Part shown: positions 46,633-54,666 of the stretch, in pieces
Position numbering within the stretch: the first letter of the stretch is position 1
Layout: every line of letters starts with the position of its first letter
Origin: Xanthocytophaga agilis
GTDB lineage: Bacteria > Bacteroidota > Bacteroidia > Cytophagales > 172606-1
Assembly (NCBI RefSeq): GCF_030068605.1
Contig: NZ_JASJOU010000002.1
Location: forward strand, 434,001-498,000
Direction of reading: 5' to 3'
DNA length: 64,000 nucleotides
The notes under the pieces: generated by a model
What the model was told of the DNA's origin: nothing
What the model saw: the letters and a program-made list of their open reading frames with translations, nothing else
Database searches by the model: none
Made by a program: the position numbers and the translations under genes

Positions 46633-47181
46633 CTAAGGCTGGGTATTTCCGAAAGTCTGCTCCATGGCATCGTTAATGGCGAGTAAGTCAAATACTTTGG
46701 CAGGATTAGATGCCTTACGTAACTGTACATGCGGTATATCCGGAAAACTTTTCCAGAAATACCCAGCATCCAGTCCCAGCTTTTTGGCTTCGCCAGCATA
46801 GATCATATATCCATTGATACCATTGACTACCTCTGTGGCACTCCATACAGCCTCATTGTTCACTACCCAGAAGCAATCCATCGCTTCTCCCCACTGATGC
46901 CACGACAAACCTGGAATAGCATTGGTTACATGATCCCCATGCTGAGGTCCAACGACCTCCAGGCAATGTGCCAGAAACAAGGCATTTTTCTGCTTTAACT
47001 CGTTTATTTTCTTTCGGATTTCTTCGATGGTTCGGGACTGTCTCCAATATCTTGCCTGCACAAAAGGAGAGCGCAGTGTTTCATTGGGACGCATGACTAC
47101 TCCGCGAAGTTTACAGTTCTCAAGTAGTGCCTGCGCTTTTTCTTTAAACTCAGGGGTGAGCACATCCAGACTGGCTGCCAT
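46633..47181 (-). CDS. M15-family peptidase (D-Ala-D-Ala carboxypeptidase/endolysin-like)
   Basis: A 182-residue peptidase domain with zinc-ligand pattern SWHQWGEAMDCFW (His and Asp) and a C-terminal HVQLR histidine, the M15 arrangement LSxHQxGxAxD...H. Such enzymes cut peptidoglycan stem peptides and are frequent as phage endolysins. It has no signal peptide, which fits an endolysin or a protein exported by another route. It is first in the three-gene unit with the Bor-like lipoprotein and the oxidase. Confidence 0.83.
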   Translation of the reverse strand: MAASLDVLTPEFKEKAQALLENCKLRGVVMRPNETLRSPFVQARYWRQSRTIEEIRKKINELKQKNALFLAHCLEVVGPQHGDHVTNAIPGLSWHQWGEAMDCFWVVNNEAVWSATEVVNGINGYMIYAGEAKKLGLDAGYFWKSFPDIPHVQLRKASNPAKVFDLLAINDAMEQTFGNTQP

Positions 47182-47390
47182 AAAAATTGTTGCTTAGATC
47201 AAAAACGGTGTTACAAATATTCTCTTTACTCTTAGCAAACCTAGCACAAAGACTGACTAGCTGAAAGGTAACAATAAATAAACACAATACACACATTTAC
47301 AGGAAGTTATTTAAGAGAACATACAAGCATTAGATAGAATCAATCAGTATAACACAACTAGTAGCACTTATGAAAGCCTTTCAAACTTCA
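47182..47390. other. Intergenic region upstream of the M15 gene
   Basis: AT-rich DNA between the M15 start and element R2. No repeat or clear promoter boxes were identified. Confidence 0.35.
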
Positions 47391-47653
47391 GGGGGTAAGC
47401 GGGTATAGATGGGGTCAGGTATGTGGTAAATTTAACTGCCTGATACTGAGACGGGGTAAGAGGGGCGTCATTTTTTGACAAAAACTCTCCCCAGAGAACA
47501 GGAATAATGGGGTAGTAGGGCTATATATATACTTTCTTTTTATATTATATAATTACTATTATATAGAGCAAATCCTACCCCTCTTACCCCGCCTCAATAT
47601 CAGGCAGTTAAATTTACCCCAAATTCTACCCCTATCCTACCCCATCTTACCCC
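47391..47653. repeat. Element R2: long inverted repeat of GGGGTA/TACCCC motifs around an AT core
   Basis: Arms 47425-47465 and 47578-47618 are inverted repeats identical at 39 of 41 positions. The left part carries G-runs with GGGGTA (47392, 47453, 47509); the right part carries six TACCCC words (47576 to 47653). The core holds TATATAAT-TACT-ATTATATA (47546-47565). The left half contains an extra stretch of about 40 nt with no match on the right. The architecture equals R1 with a different motif. G-runs could form quadruplexes. Confidence 0.8.
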
Positions 47654-48204
47654 AAAGGCGCATAGAGAATAATTCAAGACCTTTGTAGCACCTATTACGC
47701 TAAAGCGTGACAGGCTGTTGTTGGAACAGGGGTAACAAGATCGGCAACCTTTCCAACTGAAGTGTATTTATTCAGAAACCAAATACAGCTCTATTTGTCA
47801 CAAGTTTCTTTCAGAAGGACAAAAGATAAATAAGAGAAAAATAGAAGGTGGTTCTTAAGTTAACAACCTTGGTAGGCTGTTGATAGGAATATTATTTCAA
47901 TAGGACAAAGAAAAAATAAGAGCCCACAAAAGAACAGGTCTCTTAAAACTCTTCAATCAACTGATGAACTTTTATTACCTACAGTATTTATATTAGAAAT
48001 ACTCTTCATCTGATACAAGTGTAAGAAATAACAGAAACACGGGATTTTTTTACTGTACAAACCCTCTACCTTTACTGCACAGTTTATTTTTCAGGTATTC
48101 TCAGAAAAATTAACAGAATAACCGGCTCTGAGCCTCCTATTCGACCCGTTACTGCCAAATCAAATCATAGGACCAGATTACTGTATCACATATTTTGTTT
48201 ATTC
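47654..48204. other. Non-coding region after R2 with short repeats
   Basis: It contains TTCTTTCAGAAGGACA (47806-47821), a direct copy of 43750-43765, and two AGGCTGTTG words (near 47711 and 47876), each followed a few bases later by a GGAA sequence. No gene is visible up to the ATG at 48205. Confidence 0.5.
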
Positions 48205-48750
48205 ATGAGATTCTATTCCCTACTTCTGTATATAACATTTGCAACTCTCTGCATGGGTACTTCGTTTGCCCAAAAGTCTGAGAAAGAAGACCCTAAGTTA
48301 GGCCCTAACCCTGTATACTTCCTGGATAATGCAGAAGTGATGCCAGATACACTGAGTTTGCCTAGTCTGGGTAATATTATCAATGTTTTTGTCTATTATA
48401 ATCATGATGCGATAAAACGCGCAGGAGCAAAGGCCAAAGATGGTGTTGTGTATATTGAAACAATGGCTTATGTACGAAACCGGTTTGTGAAGTTGTTTCG
48501 TAACTATTCCAGCGCTTATGACAAATTATATGCACAATCAGGTAGTGATAGTTCGTTTCAGTACATCCTCAATGGGAAAGCACTGAAAAAATATGATGAG
48601 GGAGATCTGGATATTAAAAATAAACACATGCTCCAAAACATAGAGGTTATTACAGCGGATCAGCTACGCACCCGATACAATATTACAGATAAACAGGCTG
48701 GCGTCATCATTACAACTCAGAAAGCAAAACCTGGTCACAAAAAACAATAA
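48205..48750 (+). CDS. Secreted hypothetical protein, 181 residues
   Basis: A signal peptide (cleavage near SFAQ) is followed by a soluble domain with PVYFLDNAEVMPDTLSLPSL, a Lys/Tyr-rich middle, and SFQYILNGKALKK. The last part is a basic tail GHKKQ. The YFLDN and YILNG phrases recall the plug domain of TonB-dependent receptors, but no barrel follows. I cannot assign a family. It has its own hairpin terminator and no close neighbours on the same strand. Confidence 0.65.
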   Translation: MRFYSLLLYITFATLCMGTSFAQKSEKEDPKLGPNPVYFLDNAEVMPDTLSLPSLGNIINVFVYYNHDAIKRAGAKAKDGVVYIETMAYVRNRFVKLFRNYSSAYDKLYAQSGSDSSFQYILNGKALKKYDEGDLDIKNKHMLQNIEVITADQLRTRYNITDKQAGVIITTQKAKPGHKKQ

Positions 48751-48772
48751 AAGATTGGATTTACTTCTCATA

Positions 48773-48802
48773 AAAACTCCTTCCCATACAGGAAGGAGTT
48801 TT
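48773..48802 (+). terminator. Terminator of the secreted hypothetical gene
   Basis: The 12-bp stem AAAACTCCTTCC (48773-48784) with GGAAGGAGTTTT (48791-48802) and loop CATACA, followed by CTTTTA. Nearly the same sequence, inverted, occurs at 51437-51473. Confidence 0.85.
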
Positions 48803-48985
48803 CTTTTATACATGAATATATGAAATTATTCAGGTTAGGAAATCCGAGGAGATAAAAGACTATATGTGACACACAAAACAACTTCAAGACTTTTGTCTAA
48901 AGATGAAACCTATCAAATCACCTACGAATGAAGAATAACGTTTAAGTGATATTTATTAAAAAGTACACTCTTTCAAACCAATGAA

Positions 48986-49342
48986 CTATTTCCCCGTAAT
49001 TTTCTTCCGGTGTGCAATCCCCCATTCGGTAAGATTAGTAATAATAGTCTGCAATGACTTTCCGTGTTCAGTGAGTTCATACTGAACTGTCACAGGCTGT
49101 GTATCTAAAACCGTCCTCTTAATCAATTCGTTGAGTTCCAATTCTTTCAACTCCTTGCTCAACATTTTATTAGAAATACCAGCTACATCATTCAGGATAT
49201 CAGAAAACCGCCTTTTGTTGTAATAGCAAATAGAGGATATAATCGCTATTTTCCATTTCCCATTCAGTACATCCATTGAATCCTGAACAGCCATCATTTC
49301 CTTTTTGTGTTGTTGTTCTTCACGTACTTTACATTCCATCAT
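48986..49342 (-). CDS. HxlR-family transcriptional regulator
   Basis: A 118-residue winged-helix protein: VLNGKWKIAIISSI (start of the HxlR domain), the recognition helix region GISNKMLSKELKELELNELI, and the wing VQYELTEHGKSL. HxlR regulators often sense oxidants or aldehydes and control a divergent gene. Here a divergent short-chain dehydrogenase lies 104 nt away with repeated GGTTAC motifs in between. Start ATG 49342 or the next codon ATG 49339. Confidence 0.92.
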   Translation of the reverse strand: MMECKVREEQQHKKEMMAVQDSMDVLNGKWKIAIISSICYYNKRRFSDILNDVAGISNKMLSKELKELELNELIKRTVLDTQPVTVQYELTEHGKSLQTIITNLTEWGIAHRKKITGK

Positions 49343-49343
49343 A

Positions 49344-49393
49344 GGTTACTTGGTTACTTCAAGGTTACAGTTACTTTTCGTAACAAAGTTACC
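49344..49393. promoter_or_regulatory. Candidate HxlR operator
   Basis: GGTTAC occurs at 49344, 49352 and 49363, then GTTAC at 49370. The palindrome GTTAC-TTTTC-GTAAC spans 49370-49384 and GTTACC ends at 49393. On the minus strand TAACTTTG (49391-49384) fits a -7 box for hxlR, so the palindrome overlaps the likely start of transcription. Confidence 0.6.
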
Positions 49394-49446
49394 AAAATAA
49401 ATTCGCATGCGCTAACATTGCAGCTCAATCATTCAATACTAAACAC

Positions 49447-50202
49447 ATGAGCAAATTAAAAAACAAGGTAGCTATAGTTACAGGTGCGTCAAAGGGTATA
49501 GGAGCCTCTATTGCCGAATACTTTGCAGCAGAAGGTGCAAAAGTCGTGGTAAACTATGCGTCAAGCAAGGAAGGTGCAGATAAAGTTGTAAAAGCCATAA
49601 CTGATAACGGCGGAACGGCAGTTTCCATACAAGGTGACGTATCGAAAGAAGCGGATGTAGCCAGATTGTTTGAAGAAACAAAAAATACGTTTGGCACATT
49701 GGATATTCTGGTAAACAATGCAGGCATTTATCTGTATGAACCCATTGAACAAATCTCAGAAGAGACTTTTCATCAGCAGTTCAATATTAACGTTCTGGGT
49801 TCTTTACTTACCATTCAGGCAGCTGTAAAACTGTTTGGCGATAAAAAAGGTAACATTATAAACATTAGTTCAGAAGCTGGTAAAATGCCTTTGCCAACGG
49901 GTTCAATCTATTCTGCGACCAAAGCAGCCCTGGATGCAGTTACCATTTCTCTCTCAAAAGAGTTTAGTGGACGAAACATTCGCATCAACTCTATTTTGCC
50001 AGGCGTTGTAGAAACCGAAGGATCACGTAGTGCAGGGTTTATCGGTAGTGAGGCAGAAACAAAATTAGTTGCCAATACTCCACTGGGTCGCTCTGGTAAA
50101 CCAGATGATATCGCGAAAGTGGCTGTATTTCTGGCTTCCGATGACTCGGGATGGATTACAGGCGAAAAAATCTCAGTTTCAGGTGGTATCTATGGCTTGT
50201 AA
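49447..50202 (+). CDS. SDR family oxidoreductase
   Basis: A 251-residue classical short-chain dehydrogenase: cofactor motif TGASKGIG (residues 13-20), NNAG, catalytic Ser in INISSEAG, and YSATK as the Tyr-Lys pair, followed by the usual C-terminal ASDDSGWITGEKISVSGG. It is a NAD(P)H-dependent carbonyl reductase of FabG type; the substrate is unknown. It is divergent from the hxlR gene and likely its target. Confidence 0.92.
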   Translation: MSKLKNKVAIVTGASKGIGASIAEYFAAEGAKVVVNYASSKEGADKVVKAITDNGGTAVSIQGDVSKEADVARLFEETKNTFGTLDILVNNAGIYLYEPIEQISEETFHQQFNINVLGSLLTIQAAVKLFGDKKGNIINISSEAGKMPLPTGSIYSATKAALDAVTISLSKEFSGRNIRINSILPGVVETEGSRSAGFIGSEAETKLVANTPLGRSGKPDDIAKVAVFLASDDSGWITGEKISVSGGIYGL

Positions 50203-50304
50203 CAGGACAGTCCCATCATAAAAGCCTTATCACTGGTTACTTGTAATCAGGAGAAGGCATTTCTTCTCAAGTTTTGATAAGTCGAACAATAAAATGTAAA
50301 GATA

Positions 50305-51300
50305 GTGGAAAAGACTAATTATAATGGAGCACTACAAACACCACTAGGCTCTGGGTTTGTTAAGACTTCAACCTCAACAGATGTCATCAAAGGCATTGAT
50401 CTGACAGGCAAAATTGCTATCGTAACAGGCGGTTATACAGGTATTGGTTTGGAAACTACAAAGACACTGGCAGCTGCAGGAGCTACAGTAATTGTACCTG
50501 CCAGAAGCCTGGAAAAAGCACAGCAAAATCTGGCAGGTATTACCAATGTAGAACTGGAAGAAATGGACTTAATGGACCATACTTCCATAGATCGTTTTGC
50601 TGAAAAATTTTTGGCGTCAGGCAGGGCATTGCATCTGCTTATCCACAATGCAGGAATTATGTTCGTTCCTTTACGCAGGGATAGCAGAGGCATAGAATCC
50701 CAATTAGCAACAAATTATCTGGCACCCTTTCAACTTACGGCAAGACTTTGGAGTGCACTGAAAAAAGCCAATGGGGCAAGAGTAGTGAATGTATCTTCTC
50801 TGGGACACCAGTTTGCACCGTTCAACTTTGAAGACCCAAATTTTGAAAACCGTACATATGAAACGTTAGCTGGGTATGGACAATCAAAAACAGCATTGAA
50901 TCTGTTTTCTCTTGAATTGGACAATCGTGCCAGAACACATAATGTACGAGCTTATGCATTGCATCCAGGCAATATTATGGGAACAGAGCTGGCAAGAGAG
51001 GCATCGGTGGAAACATTTCAGCAACTTGGCTTATTTGACGAAAAAGGCGAATTTTTACCTGAATTTGCAGCTTCGCTCAAAACCATACCTCAAGGTACAG
51101 TAACAACCATCTGGTGTGCTACGAGCCCGTTACTGAATACCATAGGAGGTGTATATTGTGAGGATGCAGATATTGCTGAGTTAGCGTCAGACCAGGAAGT
51201 ATCCGCAGGTGTAAAACGTTATTCATTAGACGAAGCCAACGCAAAACAATTGTGGACATTAAGTGAAAAGCTAACAGGCATTACATTTGACGTTAATTGA
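50305..51300 (+). CDS. SDR family oxidoreductase, retinol-dehydrogenase-like
   Basis: A 331-residue short-chain dehydrogenase with TGGYTGIG (cofactor binding), HNAGIM, VNVSSLGH and YGQSK (catalytic Tyr-Lys). The GTG at 50305 was taken as start; an N-terminal extension of about 30 residues precedes the Rossmann fold. The C-terminal part is longer than in classical SDRs, like the WW-oxidoreductase/retinol dehydrogenase group. It follows the first SDR by 102 nt on the same strand and may be in the same HxlR-controlled unit. Confidence 0.88.
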   Translation: MEKTNYNGALQTPLGSGFVKTSTSTDVIKGIDLTGKIAIVTGGYTGIGLETTKTLAAAGATVIVPARSLEKAQQNLAGITNVELEEMDLMDHTSIDRFAEKFLASGRALHLLIHNAGIMFVPLRRDSRGIESQLATNYLAPFQLTARLWSALKKANGARVVNVSSLGHQFAPFNFEDPNFENRTYETLAGYGQSKTALNLFSLELDNRARTHNVRAYALHPGNIMGTELAREASVETFQQLGLFDEKGEFLPEFAASLKTIPQGTVTTIWCATSPLLNTIGGVYCEDADIAELASDQEVSAGVKRYSLDEANAKQLWTLSEKLTGITFDVN

Positions 51301-51436
51301 GTTTATTGGATCAAGCTAACTATCTTATCCTTTCTCATATTTCTTTCTTTTGTGAGGGTCTAAAAAGCGTCCGCCAGCACTTTGTTTACTTCCAAAAAAG
51401 TTTTGAAATATGATAAGCGCTGATTCCTATAAAAGA

Positions 51437-51473
51437 AAACTCCTTCCTGTATGGGAAGGAGTTTTCTTTTATG
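51437..51473. terminator. Terminator hairpin, inverted copy of that at 48773
   Basis: The stem GAAAACTCCTTCC pairs with GGAAGGAGTTTTC around a TGTATG loop. The reverse complement matches the hairpin at 48773-48802 and its T-rich flank. It probably terminates the second SDR gene. Confidence 0.75.
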
Positions 51474-51569
51474 TTCGAAATAAACTGCCAGTGTTATGGA
51501 TATTTCCGAAAGACAAAAAATAAGCTGGTTGAAGGAGGACAGTTTATATTCCGAACATATGTCTATTCA

Positions 51570-52316
51570 CTATTGTGGATACAGGATTTGTACAGCAGAG
51601 ACATCTCCTGTTGTGAATCCATTCCAGTTTAATACATATGAATTCATTACCGAATTAGGATCTGTAGTTGGGGTGCCTGTGATAAAGACACCACTGGTTT
51701 GATCTGTATGAAGCAAACCAAAAGTATGTCCTAATTCATGCACCATAGCAAAAAGTTTTTGTCCACTAGGCAATGAATTATAGTAGGTATTGATTTCTAC
51801 TGGAGTGCCAGGCCTTCCATTGTATGTAGGAAGATAAGCTCTGGCTACCCAGGAAGCTGCCTCATATCCTGTTATCACCCTAATGTTGGCAGAAGTGCTG
51901 CTGGTGACCTCTGAAAAGAAGAGCTTAGTCCCATTTATATTATTCCATTGTGTCAGTGCATTGCGGGTAGCTGTTTGCCACGCACTGGGTACAGCTGGAT
52001 TGATATATACTTTGATGTTAGTTACATATGTATTGCTCACCAGATAGTTATATCGCCAATGTTCTGTACGACCACCTTTACTAGCTTTCAGACGATCTTC
52101 TGCATCCTGACGGGTTACCAAAACATCTCCGTTTAAAACAAAGTGTTTTTTGGTAGCATCATAGACAATCTTACTCTTCTCAACACCTGTGGATGTACTA
52201 ATAAATCCAATCAGGTCGTCATCAGAAGAAGTACTGGGTTTAACATTATCTTCTTCCCGGGCACAGGAAATCAGTAGCACAGCTCCGAAAAGAGCTGCTA
52301 AAAATGCGTTTTTCAT
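51570..52316 (-). CDS. M57-type zinc metalloprotease lipoprotein
   Basis: A 248-residue secreted protein. The lipobox LLISC near residue 18 marks a lipoprotein. The catalytic domain has the metzincin zinc motif HELGHTFGLLH (about residues 192-202) and a Met-turn-like PNSVMNSY downstream. This matches the Bacteroidota M57/dual-action HEIGH metallopeptidases. The target is unknown. It is monocistronic. Confidence 0.87.
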   Translation of the reverse strand: MKNAFLAALFGAVLLISCAREEDNVKPSTSSDDDLIGFISTSTGVEKSKIVYDATKKHFVLNGDVLVTRQDAEDRLKASKGGRTEHWRYNYLVSNTYVTNIKVYINPAVPSAWQTATRNALTQWNNINGTKLFFSEVTSSTSANIRVITGYEAASWVARAYLPTYNGRPGTPVEINTYYNSLPSGQKLFAMVHELGHTFGLLHTDQTSGVFITGTPTTDPNSVMNSYVLNWNGFTTGDVSAVQILYPQ

Positions 52317-52553
52317 AAGACCGAAGTTTAAAGAGTTTGTGATACTATGAGATAATCAGAAATACCCATAACAGAATAAAAATAAAGAGCTATTCCGTAA
52401 ATTACAAAATATACCTCTTTTTATTTTGTTACTTTCCACAAAATAAACAACAATAATTTATCTACATAACAGCTGTATAAGAATTAAAAAAACTTCAAAT
52501 CTTATATAACCCAGTTAAATAAAGCTTTTTCACCAATAAAAACACGATTATAT

Positions 52554-52886
52554 TTAGTGAGTATTTTCTATATCTGATGTAACCTCAATTTTACGTAGTA
52601 TAGTATAATCAATATAAAATGTTCCAAACGGAATCAAACATGCTACCAACACTTTCCAGGTAGTTGTGCCAAACTTCCAACGCTGCTCCACCCCTACACT
52701 GAGTGTATTTAACACAAACCATAGAAACAACATACCATGTACAGGCCCTATAGCTTTTACTAGAGCAGGATTGCCATAGATATGTTTGGCAGGCACAGCA
52801 ATCCCTATCAGAAGCAATAATGAGATACCTTCCAGCAAACCAGCCAGCCGCAGTCTGCCTATTTTTGAGTTAATAAACGATGTCAT
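52554..52886 (-). CDS. DUF3817 membrane protein
   Basis: A 110-residue protein with three TM segments and the DUF3817 features: LRLAGLLEGISLLLLIGIAV, then a GPVHGMLFLWFV segment. The function is unknown. The frame runs further upstream, but the ATG at 52886 begins 2 nt after the stop of the 152-residue gene, which argues for translational coupling and this start. Confidence 0.85.
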   Translation of the reverse strand: MTSFINSKIGRLRLAGLLEGISLLLLIGIAVPAKHIYGNPALVKAIGPVHGMLFLWFVLNTLSVGVEQRWKFGTTTWKVLVACLIPFGTFYIDYTILRKIEVTSDIENTH

Positions 52887-52888
52887 GA

Positions 52889-53347
52889 TTAGAAAGATCT
52901 GAAATAAGGTCGATGAGCGAAAGGAGAAAACGGCCAGGGAATAGCTATAAAAATGATAAACAGGCCTGCCAGAAACCAAAACAGCATAGTCTGAAATTTC
53001 TCTTTGTCTGTCTGGCGACGTTTAGACAAAGCTGAACCAATCGTAATAACGACTACAGCCACCAGCATACAGGCTATATGTACCATACCAAAGAAAGCGA
53101 GTTCCATAGAATGCATGCCTCCACCTACCCGAAAAGCCTGCACCAAAGGACTTATAAAATACAAGGTAAAACCTACCATAAGCTGAATATGGGCAATGGT
53201 AGCCGTCCAGTGTCTTGTGGCGTTATCAACTCTGGAGAATGGCCTGGCCGAACGCAAACCAGTAAATGTCCGGAAAATACTATACAAAAGGCTCAGCAAT
53301 ACCAGCCAGCGGAAAACCGAATGAAAGAATAACAGGAAAGGATACAT
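52889..53347 (-). CDS. Four-TM membrane protein of unknown function
   Basis: A 152-residue protein with four TM segments and several histidines at or near membrane edges: FFHSVFRWLVL, RHWTATIAHIQLMVG, MHSMEL and MVHIACML. The His spacing could bind heme as in small b-type cytochromes, but no family match is claimed. It is coupled to the DUF3817 gene downstream. Confidence 0.6.
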   Translation of the reverse strand: MYPFLLFFHSVFRWLVLLSLLYSIFRTFTGLRSARPFSRVDNATRHWTATIAHIQLMVGFTLYFISPLVQAFRVGGGMHSMELAFFGMVHIACMLVAVVVITIGSALSKRRQTDKEKFQTMLFWFLAGLFIIFIAIPWPFSPFAHRPYFRSF

Positions 53348-53501
53348 GTAAAATGATAATTAGTGAAATAGTATTTCCAGCTCTACAGGCTGGAGAAGCA
53401 TCAATAACATAAAAGTCAGACACAACATATGTATCCATAGACTTTTTGTATTTGCACGCAAAGGTCTGTAGAAGTATGAAATTTCGTTAGGACAAAGGAA
53501 G

Positions 53502-54428
53502 CTAATTAGAGGACTTTTCAATCATTTTACGAAACTGCCCCGGAGCCATACCCGCATATCGCTTAAAGAGTCGACTAAAATAGGAAGCATCCAGTAACCC
53601 TACCTCGGCAGCTACTTCATTCACAGATAGATCACTCTGACTCAGCAATGCTTTTGCTTCCAGTACAATGGCTTCATCAATCCAGCGGGAAGGAGACTTG
53701 CCTGTAATCAGCTTTACAGCCTTATTCAGATGATTAGGAGAAATATTTAATAGAGAGGCATAATCTGTAACTAACTGCATTGTCTTCAGATGCTCAAACA
53801 GCAATTCACGGAATTCGTGTGTTAGTGAAAGTGCTGCTGTGTGTATGCTACTGAATACAGGCTGATAGGATCGGTTTAACTCACAGAGAAGAGCAATAAA
53901 GTAAGGTTGCAGAATATCTACCCGATTCAATCCATGCCCTATATACTCTGTAAATATACGTTTACACAAAAAATGCACATAGTCAGAAACCTTTGAGTCA
54001 AGCTGTATACGAGGATTGCCCCATACTCTCAAAAACTCAAAATCTTTCAGCAGGTCTTTCCGGCTAAATCTGCCCACAATAAAGTCATCCGGAAAGTGAC
54101 ATAGATATCCCTTATTTACATCCGGATTAGAAAACGAAAATATCTGTCCTGCTGCTACAATCAAACATTCACCAGCCTGTATAGTATAGGTTTCACTGCC
54201 AATAGTCATAGTAGCTTCACCTTCGGTAAGATAAAGCAATGAATGTGCTACTGCCTTGGTAGGTGGTATAGGTAGCTTCATTCGTTGAAACATACTCTCT
54301 ACCTTCACCATGAAGAATTTTGTAAAATCAGGTTGCAGGAGCAACTCTGATTCCTCTTCAGGCTGCATAAATTTATTCAGAAAGGTTTCTGAATTATAGG
54401 TTTTTATAGGATCACTATGCCTTTCCAC
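53502..54428 (-). CDS. AraC-family transcriptional regulator
   Basis: A 308-residue regulator: an N-terminal cupin-like domain (about 60-115, with AHSLLYLTEGEATMTIG) and a C-terminal double helix-turn-helix (about 205-305) ending in EVAAEVGLLDASYFSRLFKR and GMAPGQFRK. The effector is unknown. It is divergent from nothing and precedes a four-TM/DUF3817 gene pair on the same strand by about 150 nt, which might be its target. Confidence 0.9.
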   Translation of the reverse strand: MERHSDPIKTYNSETFLNKFMQPEEESELLLQPDFTKFFMVKVESMFQRMKLPIPPTKAVAHSLLYLTEGEATMTIGSETYTIQAGECLIVAAGQIFSFSNPDVNKGYLCHFPDDFIVGRFSRKDLLKDFEFLRVWGNPRIQLDSKVSDYVHFLCKRIFTEYIGHGLNRVDILQPYFIALLCELNRSYQPVFSSIHTAALSLTHEFRELLFEHLKTMQLVTDYASLLNISPNHLNKAVKLITGKSPSRWIDEAIVLEAKALLSQSDLSVNEVAAEVGLLDASYFSRLFKRYAGMAPGQFRKMIEKSSN

Positions 54429-54466
54429 TTCGTTAAACTGAGCAGATAGTTACAAGGTCAGAAAAT

Positions 54467-54474
54467 CAAATATA
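54467..54474 (-). promoter_or_regulatory. Candidate -7 box of the araC gene
   Basis: TATATTTG on the minus strand fits TAnnTTTG; a start near 54460 would leave a leader of about 30 nt. The -33 box is not convincing. Confidence 0.35.
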
Positions 54475-54601
54475 ATCTAAAACAGAAATCTTTCATCAAT
54501 TTTTTAAGTAGAAAGTATATTCATAACAATAATGTAATACTCCATCACTTTAAAAGTCTGTCAGTTGTAGTTCTCCAGTCAATTCAATGACCTTATAATA
54601 A

Positions 54602-54634
54602 AAATAGCCTGTCAGTTTATCCGACAGGCTATTT
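54602..54634 (-). terminator. Terminator of the haloperoxidase-like operon
   Basis: A perfect 12-bp stem AAATAGCCTGTC (54602-54613) with GACAGGCTATTT (54623-54634), followed on the minus strand by a T-rich run. Confidence 0.85.
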
Positions 54635-54666
54635 CCAAACAATACTCTTGCTATATTAAACAAAGC

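Noticed and set aside
47391-47653. R2 as a transcription terminator
   Set aside because: The arms are 112 nt apart, no T-run follows either arm, and the nearest genes do not end there.
50305-51300. Protochlorophyllide reductase
   Set aside because: The SDR motifs fit, but no chlorophyll genes or photosynthetic context exist here; a general SDR call is safer.
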